From Coriobacteriia bacterium (GTDB lineage: Bacteria; Actinomycetota; Coriobacteriia; Anaerosomatales; JAHIQC01): DNA of 6,071 nucleotides. The position numbers and the translations under genes are program-made. The DNA is taken from contig JAURYZ010000232.1 in the NCBI GenBank assembly GCA_030653635.1, positions 1 to 6,071 of the forward strand, in the 5' to 3' direction. The first letter of the stretch is position 1. Every line of letters begins with the position of its first letter. Below are positions 1-5,733 of the stretch, piece after piece. Below the pieces are notes generated by a model. The model worked only from the letters and a program-made list of their open reading frames with translations. It searched no databases and was not told the DNA's origin.

Positions 1-1414
1 GATATACATCATCGACGAGGTCCACATGCTCTCGACCGGGGCGTTTAACGCGCTGCTCAAGAGCATCGAGGAGCCGCCGGCCAAGGTCGTCTTCGTCTTG
101 TGCACGACTCACCCGCACAAGGTTCCCGAGACGATACACTCGCGCTGCCAGCGTTTCGATTTTCACCGAATCGGCGTAGACGACATCGTCAGACGCCTTG
201 AGCACATCTGTGAGAAAGAGGGCATTACGGTGACACAGGGTGCCCTCACCCTAGTCGCCAAGCACGCTGCGGGTGGGATGCGAGATGCTATCACCACCCT
301 CGAACAACTCTCGGCCTTCACCGGTCGGTCGATTGCGTTGGACGACGTCGAAGGGCTTCTTGGGCAGGTCGATACGGCTTTGCTCGTTGAGGTTAGCGAT
401 CTGATCGCCGCGCGCGATGTTGTCGGATGTTTTCGTTTTGTGGCCCGACTCGGCGAGTCCGGTGTAGACATGGCCGAGTTCGTGAGAGAGCTCATAGGTC
501 ACGTGCGCGATCTTTACGTCACTTCGGTGGTAGGAGATCCGGCTGGCATAGTCGACACCACCGGCGAGCAAATGGCACGGATCGTCACGCAGGCCGGCAG
601 TTTCACTCCCGCCCGACTCGCGCGCATCCTGGACACCCTCGGCGACCTTGGCGCCGAGCTGCGCTGGTCAAGCGACCCAAGGCTTTCGCTTGAGGTCGCA
701 TTCACTCGCATGGCCAGGCCCGAGGGGGATCTGACCCTTGACGCTCTTGCGGAGAGGATCGAGATGCTCGAGCTGCGTGGATCGCAGGGCGGTTCCGCCG
801 CACTCGCAGCCCCGAAGCCCGCTGTGGTCGCACCCACACTTGCGACCCAGGTTTCAAGCTCCGAGGTGCCTGCATCCGCGCCCCCGACGCCAGAACCCGT
901 CGCCGTAGAATTGACGCATAGCTCAGGTCCACTCGACCGCGCTCACATCAAACGTGCTTGGCCTGCAGTTCTTGCTGAGTTCAGGCGGATCAAGCCCTCA
1001 CGGGCCGGAGGTTTCGCCAGCACCGAGGTGGATATCGACCCCGATGGCGCAACTATGGTCGTGGAGTTCCCAGCCGATCAGTCTATCGCGATCGTGAGCG
1101 CGCCAGAGACCCGCGAAGTACTTGGGACCGCATTGGCCAAAGTGCTCGGATCCATCCCGCCGTATCGTTTCCAGCAGGGGCGCGGGGCTGTCCAACCAAT
1201 CGTGTCTGCTGAGCCAGCAGCACATGTCGATGTTGCGATTCCGGTCGTCGACGAGACCCTCTCTTACAATACGCCGCAGGCTGTCGTCTCGGTACCCGCC
1301 GCAGCGCCAGCCGAGGAACACAGCATTGAACATCTACTCATGACAGAGTTGGGCGCCGAGATGGTCGCCGAGCACCCGCACGATGCGGGAGACGGAAAGG
1401 ATTCAGATAAATGA
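1..1414 (+). CDS. dnaX: DNA polymerase III subunit gamma/tau (DnaX), 5'-truncated by window edge
   Basis: This is the ATPase subunit of the clamp loader, which loads the beta sliding clamp and links polymerases in the replisome. The frame is open from the left edge (first full codon at 2), giving 470 residues. It opens on the Walker B motif IIDEVHML. Sensor 1 (VLCTTHPHKVP) follows, then the SRC arginine finger (R48 of the partial protein), then sensor 2 (GGMRD, R94). The collar-domain signature SSDPRLSLEVAFTRMARP lies near residues 223-239. An Ala/Pro-rich linker (about 262-305) leads to a conserved IKRAWPAVLAEF module (about 315-390), a second low-complexity linker and a short tail with ELGAEMV. 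The Walker A and zinc-binding parts, roughly 120 residues, lie outside the window. The ATG at 26 is internal (Met9), not the start. The stop overlaps the next gene as ATGA. Identification is very secure. Confidence 0.97.
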   Translation, partial: IYIIDEVHMLSTGAFNALLKSIEEPPAKVVFVLCTTHPHKVPETIHSRCQRFDFHRIGVDDIVRRLEHICEKEGITVTQGALTLVAKHAAGGMRDAITTLEQLSAFTGRSIALDDVEGLLGQVDTALLVEVSDLIAARDVVGCFRFVARLGESGVDMAEFVRELIGHVRDLYVTSVVGDPAGIVDTTGEQMARIVTQAGSFTPARLARILDTLGDLGAELRWSSDPRLSLEVAFTRMARPEGDLTLDALAERIEMLELRGSQGGSAALAAPKPAVVAPTLATQVSSSEVPASAPPTPEPVAVELTHSSGPLDRAHIKRAWPAVLAEFRRIKPSRAGGFASTEVDIDPDGATMVVEFPADQSIAIVSAPETREVLGTALAKVLGSIPPYRFQQGRGAVQPIVSAEPAAHVDVAIPVVDETLSYNTPQAVVSVPAAAPAEEHSIEHLLMTELGAEMVAEHPHDAGDGKDSDK

Positions 1415-1725
1415 AACCAAACATGGGCAATCTGATGAAGCAGGCGCAGAAGATGCAGGCAGATATGGCGCGTGTGCAAGAGGAACTCAAGAGCGAGAGC
1501 GTCGAGGCGTCCGCCGGCGGGGGCATGGTCAAGGTGACCATGACCGGAGATCTTCAGGTCAAGAAGGTTTCTATCGATCCGGCCGCTGTTGATCCTGATG
1601 ACGTGGCCATGCTGGAGGACATCGTGGCTGCCGCCACAAACGAGGCGCTTCGTCAGGCTCAGGAGCTCGCCGGTGCCAAGATGTCCGCCGTGACCGGGGG
1701 TATGAATATCCCGGGTCTGATGTAG
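1411..1725 (+). CDS. ybaB: YbaB/EbfC family nucleoid-associated protein
   Basis: This is a small DNA-binding protein of the YbaB/EbfC family. In the bacteria studied, family members form homodimers that bind DNA with little sequence specificity and help organise the nucleoid. The 104-residue length is typical. The Met/Gln/Lys-rich N-terminal helix ([22 protein letters not shown]), the beta segment with [12 protein letters not shown], and the '[12 protein letters not shown]...[13 protein letters not shown]' block are family hallmarks. The C-terminus ends in the usual Gly/Met-rich tail (GGMNIPGLM). The ATG at 1411 overlaps the dnaX stop by 4 nt, and a GGAAAGG ribosome-binding site lies at 1394-1400, so translation is probably coupled to dnaX. 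Its place between dnaX and recR is the classic arrangement. Function beyond DNA binding is not established from sequence. Confidence 0.95.
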   Translation: MKPNMGNLMKQAQKMQADMARVQEELKSESVEASAGGGMVKVTMTGDLQVKKVSIDPAAVDPDDVAMLEDIVAAATNEALRQAQELAGAKMSAVTGGMNIPGLM

Positions 1726-1727
1726 CG

Positions 1728-2324
1728 GTGCGCTACGCAGCCCCGATAGCGCGTCTGCTCGAGGAGCTCGAGAGGCTTCCCGGTGTGGGTCCGAAGTCCG
1801 CTCAACGCTTGGCGTATCACATCTTGCGCTCAGAGCCAGAGAGTGCGACGCGTCTTGCGGAGGCCATCGTCGAGGTGAAACGAACTATTCGTTTCTGTTC
1901 GCGATGTTTCAACTTCGCGGAGGCCGAGCTGTGCGAGGTCTGTGCGGATACGAGTCGTGATGCAACAGCGATCTGCGTCGTGGAGGAGCCACGTGATCTG
2001 GTTGCGGTAGAGCGGACCGGCGAGTTCCGCGGTGGCTATCACGTGCTACAGGGAGCCATTTCGCCCATCGATGGTATCGGGCCTGAGCAGCTTCGTGTAC
2101 ATGAGCTGCTGGCCCGACTCGGGGACGGTGCGGTGACAGAGGTCATCATCGCCACCAATCCGAACGTGGAGGGTGAGACCACCGCCCTTTATCTCGCGCG
2201 CCTCATCAAGCCGCTCGGGGTGCGCGTGACGCGTATCGCATCGGGTCTTCCTGTGGGTGGGGACTTGGAATATGCGGATGAAGTCACCTTGGGACGCGCG
2301 CTGGAGGCTCGTCGGGAGATGTGA
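1728..2324 (+). CDS. recR: Recombination mediator protein RecR
   Basis: RecR acts with RecO (and RecF) to load RecA at single-strand gaps during recombinational repair. The 198-residue length is normal for the family. The N-terminal helix-hairpin-helix contains [17 protein letters not shown] (residues 17-33). A C4 zinc motif follows, with Cys57, Cys60, Cys69 and Cys72. The Toprim domain starts at [11 protein letters not shown] (about 81-91), includes the [14 protein letters not shown] loop (109-122) and [16 protein letters not shown] (144-159), and ends with the conserved [19 protein letters not shown] near the C-terminus. The GTG start lies 2 nt after the ybaB stop. I see no strong Shine-Dalgarno site, so translation is likely coupled to ybaB. 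All expected motifs are present and the gene looks intact. Confidence 0.97.
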   Translation: MRYAAPIARLLEELERLPGVGPKSAQRLAYHILRSEPESATRLAEAIVEVKRTIRFCSRCFNFAEAELCEVCADTSRDATAICVVEEPRDLVAVERTGEFRGGYHVLQGAISPIDGIGPEQLRVHELLARLGDGAVTEVIIATNPNVEGETTALYLARLIKPLGVRVTRIASGLPVGGDLEYADEVTLGRALEARREM

Positions 2325-2336
2325 CCTAGGTGCATA

Positions 2337-2368
2337 TTGCCATTTATTGGTTACCGTTCACCGATAAT
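2337..2368 (+). promoter_or_regulatory. Weak candidate promoter for the por operon
   Basis: TTGCCA (2337-2342) resembles a -35 box at 5 of 6 positions, and GATAAT (2363-2368) resembles a -10 box at 5 of 6. The spacer is 20 nt, longer than the preferred 17, so this is a weak match for a housekeeping sigma factor. It is the best pair I found between recR and porG. If real, transcription would begin near 2374 and leave a leader of about 135 nt before porG. Read-through from recR is an alternative, since no terminator is visible between them. Confidence 0.25.
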
Positions 2369-2496
2369 CTCAGTCCGTTGACCGTCACAATGCATCCGTA
2401 CACCGCTCGCCCCCGCGTACTCTGTTGTGACCTGCCCGCCGACCTATGCACGAGCGACCAGCCTGGACAGCTCGGTATACGGCGGTCTCGATTCAG

Positions 2497-2505
2497 AAAG
2501 GGGAG
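2497..2505 (+). promoter_or_regulatory. Ribosome binding site deciding the porG start
   Basis: AAAGGGGAG is purine-rich and ends 4 nt before the ATG at 2510. It supports that ATG over the upstream in-frame GTG at 2330, which has no comparable site. Confidence 0.75.
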
Positions 2506-2509
2506 TTCC

Positions 2510-3082
2510 ATGCAGCTTACGGAGATTCGTTGGCATGCGCGTGCTGGACAGGGTGCCGTTACCGCGGCCAAAGTCGTAGCTGAGACTGCGCTGTCCGCAG
2601 ATCAGTACATGCAGGCGATGCCCGAGTATGGCCCTGAGCGCATGGGTGCGCCGATTAAGGCGTTCACCCGTATCAGCGACGAGCCCATCGAGATCCACAA
2701 CAACATCGAGTTTCCCGACGTGGTCATTGTATTGGACGATTCACTCATCGATGTCGTGGACGTCACCGAGGGCATCAAGCCAAATGGGTCGATCATCATC
2801 AACACCTGCTCACCCGCAGCGGCGGTCAAGAAGGCACTGGGCGTGGCCGACACGGTCACGGTGGCCTGTGTCGATGCTTCCGGTATCGCTCTGGACACCA
2901 TCAAGCGTGACATTCCAAACACTCCGATTGTAGGCGCGTTCACGAAGGTCACGGGCGTCATCAACATTGATACTTTCAAGGGTTTGCTGGCCAAGAACCT
3001 CTCGAAGAAGTTCGGCCAGGAGATGATCGATGCTAACTTCGCGGCTGTCGATCGTGCATACCAGGAGGTGACGGTAGCGTGA
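2510..3082 (+). CDS. porG: 2-oxoacid (pyruvate):ferredoxin oxidoreductase, gamma subunit
   Basis: This is the gamma subunit of the four-subunit, thiamine-dependent 2-oxoacid:ferredoxin oxidoreductase. It corresponds to the domain that contacts CoA and the alpha/beta core. From the ATG at 2510 it has 190 residues, the usual family length. It begins with the signature IRWHARAGQGAVTAAK (residues 6-21), followed by MPEYGPERMGAPIKAF (37-52), both strongly typical. FPDVVIVLDDSLI (68-80), IINTC (96-100) and NTPIVGAFTKVTGVI (137-151) follow the family pattern. The usual signature reads HGRGGQG, and here two glycines are alanine. It is the first gene of the por operon and overlaps porD by GTGA. Family assignment is secure. 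Pyruvate as substrate is inferred from the whole operon, and a branched-chain 2-oxoacid enzyme is the main alternative. Confidence 0.93.
   Translation: MQLTEIRWHARAGQGAVTAAKVVAETALSADQYMQAMPEYGPERMGAPIKAFTRISDEPIEIHNNIEFPDVVIVLDDSLIDVVDVTEGIKPNGSIIINTCSPAAAVKKALGVADTVTVACVDASGIALDTIKRDIPNTPIVGAFTKVTGVINIDTFKGLLAKNLSKKFGQEMIDANFAAVDRAYQEVTVA
3063..3070 (+). promoter_or_regulatory. Ribosome binding site for porD, inside porG
   Basis: AGGAGGTG is a near-perfect Shine-Dalgarno sequence, with its AGGAGG core ending 10 nt before the GTG at 3079. It supports the GTG start that overlaps the porG stop as GTGA. Confidence 0.8.
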
Positions 3083-3417
3083 AATGGGACATCTCAAACA
3101 TGAGTGAGTGGACCGTCGAGGATTTTCCGCATGCGGCCATCATTCCCGAGAGCGGCAACTCGGATGACTACAACGTCGGCGGGTGGCGCAGTGAGCGCCC
3201 GTACCGCGATGACGAGGTATGCACCCACTGCATGCTGTGTTGGATCTTCTGTCCAGACACGGCGGTGGTCGTGAAGGACGAGAAGGTCGTCGATTTCGAT
3301 CTTGCGCATTGCAAGGGTTGTGGGATCTGCGCCAACGAGTGCCCGACCAACCCCAAGTTCGGCAAGAGCGCGATAGAGATGGTTCCCGAAGGCTGCGAAC
3401 TACCGGGGGTGAAGTAG
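3079..3417 (+). CDS. porD: 2-oxoacid (pyruvate):ferredoxin oxidoreductase, delta subunit (2x[4Fe-4S] ferredoxin)
   Basis: This is the ferredoxin-like delta subunit, which passes electrons from the catalytic beta subunit to external ferredoxin. Its 112 residues carry two CX2CX2CX3CP motifs: Cys48, 51, 54, 58 (VCTHCMLCWIFCP) and Cys78, 81, 84, 88 (HCKGCGICANECP). This predicts two [4Fe-4S] clusters. The roughly 45-residue N-terminal segment before the first cysteine, containing GGWRSERP, is typical of PorD and separates it from free 2[4Fe-4S] ferredoxins. A ninth cysteine, Cys106, sits in the C-terminal tail (PEGCELPG) and is not part of either motif. The GTG start overlaps the porG stop by 4 nt, and porA follows 3 nt after its stop. 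Position between porG and porA matches the common gamma-delta-alpha-beta order. Confidence 0.95.
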   Translation: MKWDISNMSEWTVEDFPHAAIIPESGNSDDYNVGGWRSERPYRDDEVCTHCMLCWIFCPDTAVVVKDEKVVDFDLAHCKGCGICANECPTNPKFGKSAIEMVPEGCELPGVK

Positions 3418-3420
3418 CAG

Positions 3421-4608
3421 ATGGCTAATCAGAAGACCATAGCCGAGACAGGCAACGTACTTGTCGCTCAGGCGATGCGTCAGTGCAAGCCAGACGTCAT
3501 GGCTGCGTATCCCATCACGCCTCAGACGACCATCGTCGAGGAGTTCGCCAAGTACGTGGCACAAGGTCGATGCCACACTGAGTACGTGACTGTTGAGTCC
3601 GAGCACTCCGCCATGAGCGCGTGCGTCGGTGCTTCGGCCGCAGGTGCCCGCGTCATGACAGCGACTTGCTCACAGGGCCTTGCGCTCATGTGGGAGGAGC
3701 TTTACATCGCGGCGGGAATGCGGCTGCCGATCGTTATGGCCAACGCGAACCGCGCGCTGTCCGCACCGATTAATATCCACTGTGACCACAGCGACGCCAT
3801 GGGCGCTCGTGATGCAGGCTGGATCATGCTGTTCGCCGAGACCGCACAGGAGGCGTATGACAACACGATCATGTCAGTGCGCATCGCCGAGCACTCGGAC
3901 GTTCTGCTTCCTGTGATGACCTGCCTCGACGGATTCATTACTACGCACTCCGTCGATCGTGCCGACATCTTTGATGACGATACGGTAGCCGAGTTCGTGG
4001 GCGAGTACGTGCCCGCGTACGCGTTGCTTGATACCGATAACCCTTCCAGCCACGGTAACTTCTCGGGTCTGGGTGGCCCCTACTTCGAATTCAAGAAGCA
4101 GCAGCGCCTAGCGATCGACGCGTCCATGGCCGTCATCAAGTCCGTCGGAGCCGAGTTTTCGGAGCTATCCGGCCGCCCCTTCGACGTCGTCGAGGGCTGG
4201 GGCATGGAGGACGCGGAAGTCGTGATCGTCGTGATTGGCTCAAGTGCGGGCAATGTGCGCCATGTGGCCCGAGGACTTCGCGCGCAGGGCATCAAGGCCG
4301 GCGTTCTTAAGATCCGCGTATTCCGCCCATTCCCTGCAGCAGAGGTCGCTGCGGCGCTTGTCGGCGTCAAGGCCATCGCGGTCATGGATCGTTCAGAGAG
4401 CTTCGGTGCCGAGGGTGGTCCGCTGTATCTTGAGGTCAGAAGCGCGCTTTACGACTCGTCGGAGCGCCTGCCGGTCGTGGACTATATCTATGGTCTCGGC
4501 GGTAGCGATGTGAGACTGGAACTCATTGAGCGGGTCTACTCCGACCTGGCTGATATAGCTTCCGGCTCGATGGCCCCGTTCGGCATGACCTACCTCGGAA
4601 CCCGATAG
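3421..4608 (+). CDS. porA: 2-oxoacid (pyruvate):ferredoxin oxidoreductase, alpha subunit
   Basis: This subunit carries the pyrimidine-binding half of the thiamine diphosphate site, and pairs with PorB to oxidise a 2-oxoacid with CoA to acyl-CoA and CO2. At 395 residues it has typical PorA length. The N-terminal domain (about 1-240) shows AAYPITPQT (28-36), VESEHSAM (58-65, with the glutamates expected to activate the cofactor), ATCSQGLALMWEE (81-93) and NRALSAPINIHCDHSD (110-125), where Arg111 is a plausible substrate-binding arginine. DGFITTHS (170-177) is also conserved. The second domain (about 262-380) includes VIGSSAGNVR and MDRSESFGAEGGPLYLE (322-338), the usual PFOR domain II features. 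It begins 3 nt after porD, preceded by GGGGGTGA at 3405-3412 as a moderate ribosome-binding site. The sequence fits pyruvate enzymes best, but the VOR-type alternative cannot be excluded by eye. Confidence 0.94.
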   Translation: MANQKTIAETGNVLVAQAMRQCKPDVMAAYPITPQTTIVEEFAKYVAQGRCHTEYVTVESEHSAMSACVGASAAGARVMTATCSQGLALMWEELYIAAGMRLPIVMANANRALSAPINIHCDHSDAMGARDAGWIMLFAETAQEAYDNTIMSVRIAEHSDVLLPVMTCLDGFITTHSVDRADIFDDDTVAEFVGEYVPAYALLDTDNPSSHGNFSGLGGPYFEFKKQQRLAIDASMAVIKSVGAEFSELSGRPFDVVEGWGMEDAEVVIVVIGSSAGNVRHVARGLRAQGIKAGVLKIRVFRPFPAAEVAAALVGVKAIAVMDRSESFGAEGGPLYLEVRSALYDSSERLPVVDYIYGLGGSDVRLELIERVYSDLADIASGSMAPFGMTYLGTR

Positions 4609-4612
4609 GAGG
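4607..4612 (+). promoter_or_regulatory. Ribosome binding site for porB
   Basis: A perfect AGGAGG, overlapping the porA stop codon (TAG at 4606-4608), lies 8 nt before the porB ATG at 4621. It implies strong initiation on porB within the operon mRNA. Confidence 0.85.
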
Positions 4613-4620
4613 GGACGCAG

Positions 4621-5553
4621 ATGGCATCACTCAAGGATCTCACACACAATCCGGACCGCCTCGCCGGTGGTCATCGCTTGTGCTCTGGATGCGGCGCCTC
4701 CATCGCCGTACGTCAGATACTGCTCGCCGCAGGCGAAACCCCGCTTGTTGCGGGCTGCGCGACCGGTTGTCTAGAAGTGTCGACGTCGATCTACCCCTAT
4801 TCGTCGTGGCGCGTTCCATTCATCCACAACGCATTCGAGAACTCCGCCGCCACGATCTCGGGCGTTGAGGCCGCGTTCAAGGGCATGCAGCGCGCCGGCA
4901 AGATCCCGGCGGACAAGAAGGTCAAGTTCGTAGCATTCGGAGGCGATGGCGGCACCTATGATATCGGCTTGCAGTCGCTTTCGGGTGCAATGGAGCGCGG
5001 GCACGACATGGTCTATGTCTGCTACGACAACGGTGCGTACATGAACACCGGCATCCAGCGCTCCTCGGCGACCCCGCTAGGCGCTTGGGCCACGACGTCT
5101 GAGGTTGGCAAGGCCCAGCAGGGCAAGATCCAGCGACGCAAGGATCTCACCTCGATCATCGCGGACCACAACATTCCTTACGTCGCTCAGGCCTCCGTGA
5201 GCCATTGGCGGGACCTCACCACCAAGGCGGAGAAGGCGTTCGCCGTCGATGGACCCGCATTTCTGAACGTGCTCGCACCATGCCCTCGCGGCTGGCGCAC
5301 GCTTCCGAACAAGTCGATTGAGCACGCGAAGTCGGCTGTGCAGACGGGGTTCTGGCCCCTGTTCGAGGTGGAAGACGGCGTGTGGCGTCAGACTGTCAAG
5401 GTCCCGACCCGCAAGCCGATCGAGGAGTTCATTCGGCCCCAAGGTCGCTTCAAGCACCTGTTCGCTCCGGGCAACGAGGCCCTTCTGGAGTCGATTCAAG
5501 TTGAAATCGATCGATACTGGGACTACATCATGGATCGCTGCGCGACGAAGTAG
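4621..5553 (+). CDS. porB: 2-oxoacid (pyruvate):ferredoxin oxidoreductase, beta subunit
   Basis: This catalytic subunit binds the diphosphate end of thiamine diphosphate through Mg2+ and holds the proximal [4Fe-4S] cluster. Its 310 residues are typical of PorB. The N-terminal GHRLCSGCGASI (17-28) supplies Cys21 and Cys24, TGCLEV supplies Cys50, and Cys221 in APCPRGW (219-225) is the likely fourth cluster ligand. The thiamine motif runs from GGDGGTYDIG (107-116) through LSGAMERGHD to YDNGAYMNTGIQRSSATP (135-152), a near-consensus PorB block. Extra cysteines are Cys46, four residues before Cys50, and Cys134 and Cys307. The C-terminal region with FWPLFEVEDG (244-253) matches pyruvate-type PorB. 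It starts 12 nt after porA behind a perfect AGGAGG and is followed by a strong terminator, so it is the last por gene. The intact motifs argue for an active enzyme. Confidence 0.95.
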   Translation: MASLKDLTHNPDRLAGGHRLCSGCGASIAVRQILLAAGETPLVAGCATGCLEVSTSIYPYSSWRVPFIHNAFENSAATISGVEAAFKGMQRAGKIPADKKVKFVAFGGDGGTYDIGLQSLSGAMERGHDMVYVCYDNGAYMNTGIQRSSATPLGAWATTSEVGKAQQGKIQRRKDLTSIIADHNIPYVAQASVSHWRDLTTKAEKAFAVDGPAFLNVLAPCPRGWRTLPNKSIEHAKSAVQTGFWPLFEVEDGVWRQTVKVPTRKPIEEFIRPQGRFKHLFAPGNEALLESIQVEIDRYWDYIMDRCATK

Positions 5554-5585
5554 CGAAGCGTAAGATCCACGTTTTGGATGCACTC

Positions 5586-5625
5586 GCAGGCCCCCGACCT
5601 TCAAACTCGGGGGCTTGCTCTTTTT
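5586..5625 (+). terminator. Intrinsic (rho-independent) terminator of the por operon
   Basis: A 12-bp stem is formed by 5586-5597 (GCAGGCCCCCGA) and 5607-5618 (TCGGGGGCTTGC), with one G-U pair and a 9-nt loop. TC and then five T residues (5621-5625) follow immediately. It starts 33 nt after the porB stop, with nothing coding in between, and separates por from the downstream gene. It is the clearest non-coding signal in the window. Confidence 0.92.
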
Positions 5626-5645
5626 CCTCCCGTGGCCTCTCCTGA

Positions 5646-5654
5646 TGCTAGAAT
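5646..5654 (+). promoter_or_regulatory. Candidate extended -10 promoter for the downstream sensor gene
   Basis: TGC followed by TAGAAT (5649-5654) forms an extended -10 element, with the hexamer matching TATAAT at 5 of 6 positions. No good -35 hexamer lies 16-18 nt upstream, which extended -10 promoters can tolerate. It sits just after the por terminator and about 80 nt before the next start codon, where a promoter is expected. Predicted transcription start is near 5661. Confidence 0.5.
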
Positions 5655-5690
5655 CGGTATCGTCCGCCATACTGCAAGCTCTCTCAACGG

Positions 5691-5707
5691 AGGCAAGTCA
5701 CTTGCCT
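5691..5707. promoter_or_regulatory. Perfect 17-bp palindrome, possible operator
   Basis: AGGCAAGT, a single C, then ACTTGCCT gives two perfect 8-bp arms. It lies between the predicted promoter and the ATG at 5734, about 30 nt inside the predicted transcript. The form fits a binding site for a dimeric repressor. In RNA the 1-nt centre would prevent full closure, so a shorter hairpin would form. I do not recognise it as the site of any known regulator. Confidence 0.4.
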
Positions 5708-5722
5708 GTCACTCCCAAGGCT

Positions 5723-5727
5723 CGGAG
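5723..5727 (+). promoter_or_regulatory. Ribosome binding site for the sensor gene
   Basis: CGGAG ends 6 nt before the ATG at 5734. No ATG, GTG or TTG occurs in this frame between the por terminator and 5734, so this is the only supportable start. Confidence 0.55.
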
Positions 5728-5733
5728 CTCTCG

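Larger units (their letters stand above)
2325..2509. other. Intergenic region between recR and porG
   Basis: These 185 bp carry no gene I can support. The reading frame of porG stays open upstream to a GTG at 2330, but the extra 60 codons match nothing in the PorG family and end in a strong ribosome-binding site, so I treat the stretch as non-coding. It contains a weak promoter candidate, an imperfect dyad at 2344-2367 and a widely spaced inverted repeat (2384-2390 and 2425-2431). No T-tract hairpin is visible, so recR transcription may run into the por genes. Confidence 0.7.

Noticed and set aside
26..1414. Treating the ATG at 26 as the dnaX start
   Set aside because: The codons before it read IYIIDEVH, the Walker B core of DnaX, so the gene begins upstream of the window.
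1..1414. Programmed frameshift in dnaX producing a short gamma form
   Set aside because: I found no A-rich slippery heptamer or long A-run in the visible part of the gene. If it exists it would need another signal.
2378..2383. TTGACC as a -35 box for the por operon
   Set aside because: No -10-like hexamer occurs 15-19 nt downstream; the sequence there is GC-rich.
2330..2509. Upstream extension of porG from a GTG at 2330, adding 60 residues
   Set aside because: The added residues resemble nothing in PorG, there is no good ribosome-binding site at 2330, and AAAGGGGAG directly precedes the ATG at 2510, where the family N-terminus begins.
1726..2509. Terminator between recR and porG
   Set aside because: No stable GC-rich stem followed by a T-run is present, so termination after recR cannot be supported.
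2602..2994. 130-residue open frame on the minus strand
   Set aside because: It is fully antisense to porG, whose protein motifs are unambiguous. The translation is Ser/Thr/Met-rich and looks non-coding.
5077..5670. 197-residue open frame on the minus strand
   Set aside because: It lies almost wholly antisense to porB, runs through the terminator hairpin, and has no recognisable motif. High GC makes such long shadow frames common.
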